NCBI GenBank assembly: GCA_004335835.1
Contig: RWJK01001849.1
Span: 1-64,000 of the forward strand
DNA from: Scenedesmus sp. ARA3
Taxonomy: Eukaryota > Chlorophyta > Chlorophyceae > Sphaeropleales > Scenedesmaceae
Length of the DNA: 64,000 nt
Direction: 5' to 3'
Shown piece by piece: positions 35,352 to 47,778 of the stretch (position 1 is the first letter of the stretch; each line of letters begins with the position of its first letter). The notes under the pieces were generated by a model. That model was not told where the DNA came from. It did not search any database and saw only the letters and a program-made list of their open reading frames with translations. A program made the position numbers and the translations under genes.

Positions 35352-36530
35352 GGTGAAGTCACATGCACAGTCATATAGCAGCGCCAAGGCACCCCTGCAG
35401 CAAAGGAGGAACCAGCAGCAGCTCAGCTTGCAGGATGATGCGGCATTCCCTGCACTGTCAGCAGCAGACCAGCAGCAGAAAACAGGAACAGCAGCAACAG
35501 CCAGGCCTGCAGCTGACAGTGCAAGCTCCCTGTGGGATGGCAAAGCAGCAACACATGCCAGAACTGGCAGCAGCAGCAGCTGGTCTGCGCTGGCCAAAGC
35601 AGCTGCTGCAGCTGCTCCCAGTGGCATTCCTGCAAGCAATCCTGCAGTCGCAGGCAGAGCAGCAGCATACAAGAGCCACACCAAAACAGCTAGCAGTGGC
35701 GCAGCCAGCAGAGGAGCGGCAGCAGAGCAGCATGCAGTGCCGTGGGTGCAGACAGGGGAGGCGGTGGCTCAGGAGTATGCTGCTGCTAGGGCTGAGACCA
35801 GCGACTATGCGCGCATCCGGAATGCTTGCTTTCAGCAGGCCACACAAGCCTACCTGGCAGGTGAGTGTTCAAGCAAACAGGACAGATGTTTTGTGCATGT
35901 GCAGCACGGCGTGCTAAGTTGACCCTGCACACGCATGTTGTGTTCAATGCTGCTCTGTGGGCGCTGTGGAGGTGTGTGCATAACGTGCAACAGCTCTGAT
36001 GCAGCAGGGTTGTTGCCGGCTGCTACATAACGACATTGCATCATGGCACGCTGGTCATCAGCTGCAAAACATGCCGCTGCTGCATGCCACTGCTGCTGCT
36101 GCTGCTGCTGTCACTGCTGCTGCTGGTGTTAGGCAACAAGGGCCTCGCAAAGGAGCTGTCAGCCAAAGGCAAAGCAGCAGCACAACAGATGTTTGCAGCA
36201 CATGAACGCGCCAGCCAGCAGATATACACGCAGCGCAACACTCAGCTGGCTGCATCAGCAGCCGCAGCAGCAAAGCGTGGGAGCAGCGCTGCAGCAGTGA
36301 TTGACCTTCATGGCTTGCATGTGCGGGAAGTTCAGTCGCTGCTGCCGCAGCAGCTTGCGGCTTTCAAACAGCAGCAGCAGCAGTTTGTGAACATCATTGT
36401 TGGCACTGGGCACCACACAAAGGGCCCACCGTCTGCTCGGGTTGGCCCGGCAGTTGAAACCCTGCTGCAGGAGCTGGGGTTTGGCTACAAACAGCCGCAG
36501 CCAGGGCTGCTGCGCGTGCAGCTATCATGA
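34804..36530 (+). CDS. CID7-like protein: PAM2 motif, CUE-like domain, Smr domain
   Basis: Two exons, 34804-35860 and 36133-36530, 484 residues. It starts with MSSLRPTATAFVPSF, a PAM2 motif that binds the MLLE domain of poly(A)-binding protein. Next come Gln-rich, Asp/Glu/Tyr-rich (DGSYYDEDGYWVQYD) and Trp-rich segments, then a CUE-like helix set (AAQLLHSWFPSQP...LLEACDGRLQEALLIV) and DDAAFPALS. Exon 2 carries the helical DUF1771 segment (KAAAQQMFAAHERASQQIY), then the Smr domain: VIDLHGLHVREV, then NIIVGTGHHTKG and a C-terminal GLLRVQL. This is the order found in Arabidopsis CID7-type proteins. The H-G-H residues of Smr nucleases are present. A role in mRNA handling is inferred from the family. 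Confidence 0.88.
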
Positions 36531-37877
36531 TAATAGCACAGTATACGTCTAATTTGGTGCCCTGCCCTGTTCAAGTTGACCTGTGCCCATGAATTGCAAA
36601 TGGTGCGGACCAGCAGCAGGGACAGCAGCTGAAGGGCTTGCAGGATCACCACAGCAGGCCGTGGAGCGCCCTGCATTGACGGCGCATTGACAGCGCACTG
36701 TGCTCTGCACCAGGCGGCCCGGGTTAGCAGCACCTGGACGGCACTGCCCAGGTGAGCACACCCTGGGATGCAATGCAGTGGTAGGCTCTGTTGCACCAAA
36801 GAACTGCAGCTCAATGGATGTTCTAGTGTTGTGCTTCAGCCTGGCTGTTACTAACAGCCCTAGTGCCTAGTAGGTAGCCAGGCAGTGGCAACCTTGATGC
36901 CGCAGCCTAGCGCCAAAAATCAGCTTGAAACACAGGCTGCGCAACAGTGCTCAGCTGCATGTGATTGACTTGTGTGTGCAGTTGTGGTCGACCACGTCAG
37001 CTGTGGGACAGCCAGTATGTGCATACGCTGCGCACATGCTTCATCATCATCATCATGTTACTCATCAAGCCATACGCTGCGCACATGCTTGTCCATTTGC
37101 TGCCCAGCCTGCAGGTGCTAGGCTGCTCAGCACTGATGTGTTTGCCCCACACGATATGCAAGCATTTGATGAAACTCGTGTGCATGTCTGTCTGCTGCTC
37201 TCAGGGATCCCGGTTGTTGTGCTTCCCTGGGAGGCGGCTGAGCAGTGCCTGCACAGGGGCCAGTGGCAGCAGTGGCAGCTGCTACTACAGTGAGGCGACC
37301 CTGCAGCCTCACTTGCAGTTGGCAGTGCAGCAGGCAGGCTTGCCAGAATTGTATGTGCGTTGTGTCACCTTACAGTATGTAGACTCCGACAAATGCAGGC
37401 TGCAGTGCTGGATGGACCCTTCTGTCCGATGCTGCACACTCTGTCACAGGGGCTTCCCTGGCCAGAACTGCACAAGTTGTCAACTGTTGTGTCCCTCACA
37501 CACATGATCATGGCATGGCCACCCCAAGGGCCTTGTGCCTGTGGGGTGCAGAAGCTGTCACAGCTACCCAGCAAGCTCTATGCGTGTGTTGCTCCTCCTA
37601 TTGTTGCTGCTGTTTAGGGCTAACAAACTGAGGTTGTCGTGGAAGGACACGGGAGCGTAACATGGTTGTTGTTATGGGGCTCAGAAGTGTAACAGGATGC
37701 AGTGCGTGCTCTTCCTGAGCACTGCTCAGCGGTGCGAAACAACTCGAGCAGTCTCTGCATATTCGTTGCCGGCTTCATCGTTTCTGCCGAAGAAAGGTCT
37801 TCAACTTCGCGCAAATCTCACACAGCGCCACGCCTGCAGCGCAACGGCCAACAGAGATTTTGAGCTACTCTGCCAGC
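36531..37877. other. intergenic stretch
   Basis: No gene supported. It contains the second copy of the dispersed GAT element between 20 bp direct repeats (37022-37090). Sequence just before 37878 should be the leader and promoter of the next gene. Confidence 0.5.
37022..37090 (+). repeat. dispersed GAT-run element, copy 2, between 20 bp direct repeats
   Basis: CATACGCTGCGCACATGCTT occurs exactly at 37022-37041 and 37071-37090. The 29 bp between them matches the core of the copies at 1-58 and 59445-59497. The layout is that of an insertion with a target-site duplication, or a templated insertion at a break. Confidence 0.75.
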
Positions 37878-40625
37878 ATGGCTGCCGTAGCCGATGCAGC
37901 TTTTGATAAGAACAATGCCGACCAGGCTTATGAGGTGCTTCAGGCCATCATCGCAGGTGAAATCTGGCGGGAACGGGCCCAGAATCACAATTCGCCCTTT
38001 ATCCGTCAGAAACTCATACATGTGCTTTTGCTTGTCACTGCAGATGGTACATGTGATGTGCATGTTCTGGCCAGCATCTGCAGCAGCAGCAAGCAGATGC
38101 GTGCCAACTGCCTGAAGCTGCTGCGGGAGCAGCCCCTCAAGCAAGTCGCAGTGCTGCTAGCAGGGCTGCATGCAGCTGCAAAGCTGCTGCAGGAACAGGT
38201 CGCCAAGCAAGACTCATCAGTGTCAGAAGACCTGGAAGACAATATTGCCATTGCAGGACATGTGCAGCCGATTTGGTGGTTCCTGGACACAGCGCTGCCC
38301 CCTGACACTTCGCAGCTGCTACAGCACCCTGGCCTAATCTGTGCGCTTCTGCTCAGCCCCAACTTCCCCCTCCAGCTGGCAGCAGGCCTGTGCCAGCGCG
38401 GCCTGTGTGTGCCCTACAATGACATAGCAGCGGCTGCCTGCGGCATCAACCGTGTAGAAGGTGCGGCATAAGCTTGAAGCCTGCACACGCTCAGAAACCA
38501 CCAGGATAGCCACCTGCTTGGCATTGGTCGCTTGCAGGAACCTTTACATGTTGCAGCCTGCAGTTATGGCTGGTTGATATCACAGCCAGCACGCAGTGCT
38601 GTACCTGCTTTCAGCGAAAGCTCTTGTGCAGTAATGCAGGAGCACAGCATTCGTTTACCAACAGCATAGGCTGCACCCTGCACTACCGCAACCGCAGCAT
38701 AGCACGTGGAGCGCATGGTCAGCATCAAGCGTGGTCCAGCTCATCCCAACACTTGGAGGGCCGCTGCACACCCAGTTCTCATTTGGAAACATCATGTCTG
38801 TGTTGCTTCACCACGTATATGCTGCTCGCGCACGGTTGCAGGCGGGGAGGTGTGGGTGCTGGCACAACCGGGCCACCTTGGTGTTGCAGCAAGCATACCA
38901 GCAGCAGCACAGCAGCTGCTCTGTCAAAGCATCGCACCAGCCACAGGCACACTAGTGGTGAGTCTATGACAACTGGCTTAACAGTGCATGCCAGCACCTA
39001 TGCCAGTGAGTCTGCATGTCTGCTGCTGGCTGTGCTGATGCAACCAACAAAACCAAGTCATATCTTGCTGCTGCAATGATTGCCAGCCGCTGGCATTATT
39101 GTTATTGTGCCCCACACCAAAAACAGCCTGCCGAAAGCAGTGCAACACTGTGATATATTTCATGGTGTCCGCAACTTATGTGGTTGTCGTTACCACATGC
39201 ATGTGTTGCAGAGTATTGATGTGCCCACATTGATCAAGCTGGGGTTCAACAGCAGCAACGCAGCAACAGTAGCAGCAGCAGCAAGCATGCTGCAGCAGCT
39301 GCCAGGCCTTGCAGCTGCTGAGATAGCGGAGCTACTTTACACAGCAGTAGTTCGGCACGAAGCCAACCATGCGCTAGACTTCCTGCGGGAAGCAACAACG
39401 TACCGCTGGCGCCCAGTGCAGCTGTCAGCAGAAGAGCTGCTTCCAGTGATGCAGCAGGCTGTGTCGCTGGGCCTGCAAACGTCAGAATCTGCAGTCTATG
39501 TTCAGGAGCCTGGCCAGCTTGCACAGAGTACTGCCAGTCGGCAGGGTTCCAGCAGGCGCTGTAGCTAGCCTGTTCCAAATGGCATAGGAAGTTGGCAGCC
39601 ACAGCAGATGCTTTGATTGGCTGGAATCCTTCCCAGCTTTTTCAAATATCAGCGCACAGCAGCTGATGGACCTGCTTAAAGCTGTGTTACTGCCTTCAGA
39701 GAGTAACTATAGGGCGCTGCACGCGCTCAGCCATATTCAGGCTTTCAGAAACTTAGATGCAGCAGCAGCGACAGCATTATTTACCAGCACGTTTACAAAA
39801 CAGGCAGCAGCAGCACAAGCAGAACAGAAGTGGCCCCACCTGTCTTTGCTGTGCAAGAGCATCCTCCACCCAGGTGTGGCTGCAGCAAGGGACAGCGAGG
39901 AAATCATGCGGTGGCTGCTGCCGGCGCTGGCAGCAGCTGTACAAGCAGGCATGAGAGATGAGGCGCGGCCATTGGTGTGGGGGGTAAAAAACTTTTTTAG
40001 CACAGACAAAGTCACGGTGCTGCTGCAGGCAGCACTGCAGTTGGACGAGACTGGCGCAATCCTGGATATAGCACTAGGCCCCCTTTCAGGTTATGCCAGC
40101 CTTGAAGCGGGGCAAATACTGCAGCTGCTGTGTTGTGCCACCCCATTGCTTGAACATGATGTGAGGCGTACCTTGGTGTACAGCAAGGGTTGGAGCTGCA
40201 TCAGTGCAGAGGACAAGCTAGTTCATGTCCTGCCACTACTGCTGCCGCGGCTCGACGCAGACGAGTGCAAGCAGCGCCTGCAAGCAGCCAGCCTGACAGC
40301 TGATACAGCAGCCACCCTGGCAGACACTGCTAGCCGCCTCTGGTCAGCAGAGCCGGACAGCTGCCTGGCAGGCTGCAGCTGCATGGCAAAGCTGCAGGCA
40401 GGCAGCCAGGTGTGGCGTTGCGCAAAATCATACTTTCTGACCTGTGAGGCAACGCAGTTCAGTGAGGTGCTGCTGCCCTTGTCTGGTTTTGCAAAGCTGA
40501 GGATTCGCACGCTGCGGGTGCTAATTAGCATTATAATTTCAGTTGAGTTCCTGGCACTGGTAGCACTAATATATGGGGTTGTACGTGTAGTGCTGGTGTT
40601 TATCGCTAGTGCTTCAGTCGCATGA
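37878..40625 (+). CDS. unrecognised helical protein with a hydrophobic C-terminus
   Basis: Four exons that keep frame: 37878-38460, 38842-38957, 39212-39480 (donor GTCAGA, weak) and 39608-40625; 661 residues. I do not recognise it. It is Leu/Ala-rich, probably all helical, with repeated short helices resembling HEAT/ARM-type solenoids (LLREQPLKQVAVLLAGLHAA; LLKAVLLPSESNYRALHALS) and far fewer Gln/Ser runs than its neighbours. The last about 40 residues form one or two strongly hydrophobic stretches (LISIIISVEFLALVALIYG), either a membrane anchor or intron read-through. The true 3' end could therefore differ. The start is the ATG in CCAGCATGGCTGCC. It follows the CID7-like gene in the same direction with 1.3 kb between. 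Confidence 0.6.
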
Positions 40626-41800
40626 TGCTAGGCTGAGAGCACATGTTGTGCCTGATGAAAGCAAGAGAACAGGTGCAGCACCTGTTGGCAGCAGGCTGAT
40701 GTGTGTCGCCGCTGTCACAGTGATGGTTGGTCGTCAGAATGGTTACCCCTCTTCCAGATTAGAGAGAGAAGGGGGAAGGGAACAAAATGATGTTGATGAT
40801 GCTGATGGAGAATATGACGATTGTACAGCAGCACGCAGTTCATGCTAATCCGGAGTCAACATGTATCACATGCAGTATTTGCCGATGCCCATACATTGTG
40901 CACAACGCTCGGAATGCCCGGCTCATAATCTGTCAGTTAACAACAGGGTTCTCCGCCAAAGACTGCAAGCAGTGCACGCCTTGTTGCACAGCACTTGGGT
41001 GCTGTGCAGTGGATGCCATGCATTGCCCTCTTGACATCAGCAGCAGGCCTTTCCATCACTGGCACGCATCAGCACACATAAGGCATGCTCTAACAATAGC
41101 CTTGTGGCCTGCGCCAAGCCTTGCTGCATATTACGCACCAAACATCTGGGGCTGTATTGGAAGCTGAGGGGTGGACATGGGTTCGAGCATGTCAACTGAG
41201 GGCGGCGCCATCGCTCTCTGTTCCAAATTGGTGTGTGTGGGCGCCGCATCAAGTATTTTGAACAAAGCAATCCAGTACATTGCTGCCAGTGCGTGTTGCA
41301 GCTGCATAGTCAGCAGTCGCCACACTGAGCAGCAGCATGTTGACAATATGAGGCATGCAAAAGGCTGTACCACAAGTATCTTTGCCTGTTGCCAAAATAT
41401 CACATTCGCTTAATGGAATGGTGCTGCACATGTGCGTCCTGGCACCATCTGAAACTGCATGCCGTCCGCTGGAGATGTGGGTCCTGGCGCCATCTTAGCG
41501 TTCAACATTTGGAGTGTTACACCACTGGGGCACTGCTTATTTCTCGAGCCAATAGGCTCAATGGGCAATGGCCGAATCCAGCCACACGCAGGGTAGGCAA
41601 GCTCTTACAACTGCTCCAGGTGCTCGGGGGCCAACGGCCCCAGGTGTCTGGCTCATGAAAGTCATATGGTCCAGAACACAGACACAGGCCTACCCTAGGG
41701 CCTTTGACTACACTTGACACACTGGTCGCCTGCACAAGATCTTAGGACAGACAAGAACATGTGACACGCGCCTTGTGAGAAGACCAGACCACGTGTTTGA
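40626..41800. other. convergent intergenic region
   Basis: Between an unknown plus-strand gene and the minus-strand phosphoesterase. No gene supported. Further 3' exons of the upstream gene cannot be excluded. Confidence 0.45.
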
Positions 41801-43757
41801 CTACGCTGCTAAGCGCGGCGGGCCTTTCTGTGGCAGCTGTACAAAGCCGACATGCAACTGCCCCAGCCATGCATCGCTGGTAATGTTGTCTTTGCTGCTG
41901 CCAGCAAATGCTGCTTCAGCAGCTGGCGCTGCTGCTTCACCACCACCGTTTCCTATCTCTGTGCATGTGCAGGCATCTTTGAGCCGCTCAGCTACTGTTT
42001 TTGTGGCCGCCTCAACTCTGCGCCTTGAAGTACGCTTGGACTCCGCATTAGTACTGCTATCGCTTCTGTCCTTGGCAGCCTCAATGTGCGTCCCAGGCGT
42101 GCACATGGCTGCTGTAGGCCGTATACTGCAGGACGCTTCATTGTCTCTGCGCACGCCTTTGCCGCCGTTCGGTTGGCCGCTGTCACCTGCTGCTACTGCT
42201 GCTGCTGCTGCTGTCCTGAAGGGTAGCTGCAGCAGGGCCACAGTCCTAGGCAGCTTGAAGCGTGCAGGGCCTGCAGGTGGCAGCAGCAGCATGCTCATCC
42301 AGCTGCCATCAGCCAAGTGTTGTGCACGTGCTGATGCAAATGCAGCAAACACTTTGCATGGCCATCAGCGCAGCAGGCACTGGTCACGTACATGTGTGCC
42401 ACACACCACAGTTCCAATGCGTTGGCCCATCACGAATACCCATGTTACACATAACAGCTGTTGCCAAATGCAGGGCTGCCAGCAGCAGCGACCCACCCGC
42501 GGAGCCTGGGTTGATGTAGGACACACCGTCTGCCTGCCAGCAGCAGGCCTTGTGGCTGTGCCCGCACACCACAATGTCAGGCTGCAGCTGATGGATCAAC
42601 GCTGCAGCAGCAGCGTCAACTGCAGGCACAGGACGCCCAGAACAGCACCAGTGTTGGCTGCAGGAAAGTTGGTGGATGCCATTGAGCTTGGAATCTATGC
42701 ATACAGAACATGCATGCCGCTAGCTAGCAGTATTAAATAAAGTGGAGCAGGGTTGAAGTGTGCCTTGCCCTGCAGTATCAGCAGGTCCAGAACTCTGGAC
42801 ACTAAACAACCCTGTTGCTAGCTCTCGTACCTTTTGCTGTCGGGCCCGGTGCAACGATGTGGCACACCAGCAGCTTCCAGCCTGCAGCCTGCACCAGCCT
42901 GTGCTGTGGCAGCAGCTGCCTGTCTGCTGCGTCAAGCTTGCCGTCTACATTGCCTGCTATGGCCAGCAGCGGCACGCCAGTTGCTTCTGCATACAGCTGC
43001 AGCACCTCTGCGCAGCAACGGCGCACAATGCAGGGGCAACAGCAGAGGGCACAATGCCGCGTTGGCGGGTGTGTTGATGCAGGCAACGAAGCAGCACACA
43101 ACTATACATAAAATACGCTGAAGTTATGGCAGACGGTTTCAGCACCGTGGCAGGTCTGCAATGCCATGTGTGTGCACCACCATTCAATGGGAAGTTGTCA
43201 GGCAATTTGAGATTAGCGGCCAAGCTGCTGCCGGGACAAACTGGATGGAGGTCCATCAAATGCAATCAAAGGCTCGGCAAGTGGATGATAGTACTAGACT
43301 ATGAAGCCCAGTGGTTGATGGTGAGTATGTCATGTTCCTTCTAGATAGCGCACTGCACCGGGTGCAGCAGATGTATGGACTTTGCAAAGGATGATTGCAG
43401 GGCATGTGCTCGCCTCTGTGCCTTCCATGATGTCCAACGTCGCCAGCATGAATGATGAGGTTGGTGTGCTTGAAGGCTTCTGCAGCTGCCTGCAGCAGGA
43501 AAGACCACGCCAGCATGTTATTTGTTGCAGCAGACAGCACACAGCGCAGCATGTGCATGCATGCCCTTGCCGCTGCATTGGTTCAGGGCTTGCCGCAGGC
43601 GAGATTATGTGCTGCGGCTTGGCACTGAGATGAGGTGTATCTGGTTTTGCTGCAAGCTGCAGGCTGCAGGGGCCGGTGATCGGATTGCACACTGTGTCAG
43701 ACTCACTTTGTCAAACACGGCATGTGAATCGCTGATCAGCCCTACGGTGTACTGCAT
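41801..43757 (-). CDS. calcineurin-like metallophosphoesterase (YfcE/MJ0936 type)
   Basis: Exons: 43757-43707, 43489-about 43425, 43007-42831, 42619-42497, 42270-41801. Metal-binding motifs appear in the correct order: VGLISDSHAVFD (D-x-H), LIIHAGDVGHHG (GD), LLAIAGNVDGKL (GN-D), LLVCHI (H) and DIVVCGHSHK (GHSH), followed by YINPGSAGPARFKLPRTVALL, the closing strand of the family. A 140-residue Lys/Arg/Ala-rich tail follows that small bacterial relatives lack. Activity is expected on phosphodiesters with two bound metals. The end of exon 2 has no GT donor where the family alignment needs it. The start is the ATG at 43757; an in-frame upstream extension to 43883 could add a leader but passes a plausible acceptor. 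Confidence 0.82.
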
Positions 43758-44482
43758 TGTCTGGGTAGGTACAGTTACGTCGATTCCACCGTACAGATCA
43801 GCACGGCAGCCAGGCAGTAGGCCACACAAGTGTGGTGCAGCTTCGCGGTTCCGCGTCATTGTACTGCTGCTCGAGACCTGCATCCAGCGTCGATCCGGGT
43901 GGCTGCATCAAGTGGCATGCTGTGATTTGAATGTTTGTAAACGTTTGCATCGTGGCTGCAAGCAAATGCGCAACAGTGCCCATTGGTCATCACCGTTTCG
44001 CATGTGTGCCCGCTGACAGGCTTGGTTGCATATAACATGACAGATTATCCTCAACAGTACGTGTCAAAGTTGTAGTAGCATAGCAGTCTGAGCAGCTGTG
44101 TGAAAGGTGCCTTGGACTGTCCAACACCCAGGAACCTTAGTGCAGCGTGGGCCTGCAGGGGGGCTAGGGGCGTTCAGTCTCTTTACATAGTAAGTATACG
44201 TAACAGCACATCAGCGCAGCAGCATGCACCAAGAGCAACGGCAGGAGTTCATGCTGATGCCGCCGCTGCTGCTGCCCCTGCTGCCATGCTGTCTACCTGG
44301 ATTTGCCACTCACACACTAGCATCTACGCTCTTGTGCTAAGCACACTGCTCGCACGTGCCGTGCCATGCACAGCGCAGGCGGTTCCGCATCAGCTGCTGT
44401 GCCACCACAGCAGGTGGCCTGCAGCTGGCAGTGGCAGCAGTTCTCCTGTGATCAGGGCCCTGCCTTGGCAAAGGCCTGAGCC
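43758..44482. promoter_or_regulatory. divergent region phosphoesterase/ankyrin-RING
   Basis: 725 bp between starts that face away on the two strands. I see no TATA box or other firm element. Confidence 0.4.
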
Positions 44483-47400
44483 ATGGGCAACACCAGCAGC
44501 GTGCCTGAGCGCATATACAAAGCAGCAAGGGCTAACGATGTCAGCGAGCTGCAGGTGCGAGCAGCAGCGCATGCAGCGGCACCTTTGGAGGCTCTGCAGC
44601 AGCGGCTAGTCCTGCAAGTCGTGTACTACGTACTTTACCTCAGCTGGTGCTGCAGCAGCACATTCCATTGACAGCAAGCGATGCTGCTGGGGGGCACTGC
44701 CTCAGTGAGCCGCCACACTGCAGTAGATTGAGGCTAGCAGCGAGCCTTCAAACATAGCACCTGTGCTGCTGCTGCTGCATGTATTCATGCTCCCTGCAGG
44801 GCCTGTGCAGAGACATGCGGCTGAATGGGGCACTAGATGTGGCCACCAAGCGCAAGTGGCTCAATTGGACAGATGCAGAGGGCCGCACAGCGCTGCACCA
44901 TGCATGCCAGCGCAACTACCTGCAAGTGGCGCAGATGGTGAGCAGTTGACTGTTGTGAATGGCCAGTTCATGCTTGCAGGATAGCCGTCTGTGGGGCTGT
45001 GTTGGCAGCAATTGTTGTGGGCGTTCCCCAGCAGCGTCAGTTGTTTGTCTGCAGTTATGCAAGCATGTCGTGCCTTTTTTGGAAGCAGCGCACCACTGCA
45101 TATGCTGCGTACGGCAGGGTTCAGCATAGCATCGCAGGCAAGTAGACGGCTGCTGGACGTATTGACAGCTGCAGGTCGTGGCGGCAGTAGTTGTGAGTAG
45201 CGCAAGCTGTTGCTGTTGTGTGTCAGTCAGGCAGTGCACTGTGCTCAGGCTGGGGGCAGGCTATGAGATACGACGCAGAGCTGTCTCCTGGAGGCCAATG
45301 TCTCACACCTTCCCCTGCTGGCTGCTGCTTGCTACTGGCCAACTTTAACTATGTTCCTGCAACCAACAAACAACAAATAACTTTGGCAGCTGCTGGACGA
45401 GGGCGCTGACGTGCACCTCATCGCCCCCAAGCGCGCCGGCGGCGGCTCCCCGCTTGCAGAAGCAGTAGCCGGCAAGCACGAGGGGCTTGTGGAGCTGCTG
45501 CTGCGCTACGGGGCAGACCCCTTCACCGAAAACAAGGCGGGAAAGGCCCCGCTGGACCTGGCGCTTGAGCTGAAGGCGGCAAACATCCTGCGGAGCTTTG
45601 AGCGGCACGCGCTGTTTGCAGGATACGTGAACATGAAGGTGCGCCTTCCTTGGTAGCAGCGCTGGGCCCTTGGCTGCTGGCTTGGCTTGGTATGTTGGTG
45701 CATATCGGTCAGTGTGCTGGCAGTTGGTCAAGGACCTATTGTCTGTGGCTGCACTCAGCTGTTTGCAGCTGACCATCCGCGCTGCTGCTGCGCGACTCGC
45801 TGTCCTGCAGGTGCTGCAGCTCAAGGGCTTCAGCCACGCTGCCAAGGACCGCTGGGTGGTGGTGGCGCCGCGCTTCTCGCCGCCATCCGAGGGCAGCGGA
45901 GGAGTGGGCATCGTGCGCATCATGATGCTGGTGTACAGGTGCGGCGCATCACTTTGTTATGTGATGCTGGTGCGTTGTGCTGCCGTGTACTTCCCTGTGC
46001 TGCATCGTACTGCACTGTGCTGCGCCTACTCCTGCTGGTGTACAGGTGCAGCACTGTGCTTTTTTACATGATGCTGATGCATAGTGCTGTCATGTACTTC
46101 ACCGCGCTGTACTTCACTTGTGTATGTACAGTATTGCACTGCACTGCGCATCATGACCCTGAAGCATGCTTCTGCTGTGGCTGGTGCTGGCAGGAATGCT
46201 GCTGAGGCTGAGCCGCGCACCAAGTGCTGGCTGGACGGCGCAAGCATCTTCAGGGCGGGGCAGGAGGCAGTGCTGGTGAGTGTGCAGGCTTCGTGTTAAG
46301 CAGCGATTATGCAGACAGCATGCAAGAAAATCAACCATGCAAAGTGCACATCCATGCATCAGCTTGCCACCAGATGCCCTGCTGTAGGCATGGCAAACTG
46401 TGTTGAAGCACCCCGTCAGCCCAGCACAAGTTGCTGCAGACGCTAACTCTTACGTGCTTTGTGCCGCTGTCGTCCTGCTGTCGGATATGCCGTGCAGCGC
46501 CTGCACGCCAACCACGAGCAGCCACGCAACGCTTTCACAAAGTACGACAACGGCTGGATGCTCTTCTTCAAGCAGGCCACCACCAGCTACAGCACACCTT
46601 CAGCAGCAGCTGCAGGGCCAACAGGTGGCACCAACCCAGCCGGCGTTGCAGCAGGAGCAGCAGCCACGTATGCAGCATTCATGGCAGTGTGCCATCGGCC
46701 GCTTGACCACCTGCAGGCGCAGCAGCAGATGCGCGCAGCAGGTGCAGCTCCAGCTGCTGGAGCCAACCCCTTTGGCAACCCTGCTCCGTACAGCAGCAGC
46801 AGCGGCAGCGGCAATGCAGCAGTGCAAGGGACGTTCAACCCCTGGTGGCAGCAGCAGCAGCAGCAGAGGCCCGCAGCACTCCCATCTGTGAATCCAGGGC
46901 CAAGCAGTGTGCCTACCAGCCCTACTGGATTCCCCACTAGTCCCATGTCACCATTCACGCAGCAGCAGCAGTACCAGCACCATGCAGGGCTGAGCTTGCA
47001 GCCTGCGGGTGCACCGCCGCAGGCAGCGCAGCAGCGGCCGCCAGCTTTGCAACAGCAGCAGCAGCCGTGGCCTGATGAAGTGCTGCATGCACAGCCAGGC
47101 GAGACAGACGAGCAGTTTGCGCGGCGGCTGGCGTCTCTGGTGGGTGGTGTCGGCAGCGGCAGCAACAGCGGCGGCAGCAGCCCGAGCGCGAGCGGCAGGC
47201 TGTCTTTAGCAGCAGCAACAATGCCTAACAGCAGGCTGGGCAGCAGCGCATCACAGCAGCTGCTGCAGCCGCAGCCGCAGCAGCAGCCAGGGCTGTACCC
47301 AAGTCTGTCTGCCCCTGCTGCGGGTGTGACGGGAGGGTCCGCTGATGCTGATGCTCCCTCAGCACCACCTGCTGCTGATCTGCCGCTGACTTCAGCCAAT

Positions 47401-47778
47401 CCATTCAGGCCGGCAGCAGCTGCTGCAGCAAGCAGCGCAGCACCACAGGCTGCCCTGGCGCCAGGTGTAGCAGCAGTGGCAGCAGCAGCAGCAGCAGCTG
47501 GTGCGCCGCTGCAGCCTGGCAGTGTTGCCGGTGCGCAGCAGATGCCAGCAGCAGGCAGCAGCGCTTCGCTTGCAGCTGCTGGTCCTACTGGCGGCAGTGC
47601 ATCGTCTGGTGATCAGGACCTGTGTGTGATTTGCTTGGTGGAAGCGCGGGAGGTTGGGTTCCTGCATGGTGCTTCCGTGCACAAGTGTGTGTGCAGGGAC
47701 TGTGCGTCGCTGATACAGCCCAACAGCCCGTGCCCCATGTGCAGGCAGCCCATCGAGCGCATCATAGGCGTGTATTGA
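44483..47778 (+). CDS. ankyrin-repeat RING E3 ubiquitin ligase (XBAT34/35-like)
   Basis: Six exons: 44483-44554, 44800-44937, 45390-45638, 45811-45938, 46194-46275, 46498-47778; 649 residues in frame. It begins MGNTSSVPERIYKAA, which carries an N-myristoylation-like Gly2. Two to three ankyrin units follow (DAEGRTALHHACQRNYLQVA; GSPLAEAVAGKHEGLVELLL; NKAGKAPLDLALE). A mid region holds KDRWVVVAPRF and KYDNGWMLFF, then about 250 residues of Gln/Pro/Ala/Ser low complexity. The C-terminus is a C3HC4 RING: CVICLVEAREVGFLHGASVHKC..C..C, then CPMCRQPIERIIGVY. The layout matches plant XBAT34/35 and MGRN-like RINGs, which transfer ubiquitin from an E2. The context GAGCCATGGGC supports the start. A small duplicate of the exon 4 end lies in the next intron near 46034. 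Confidence 0.88.
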
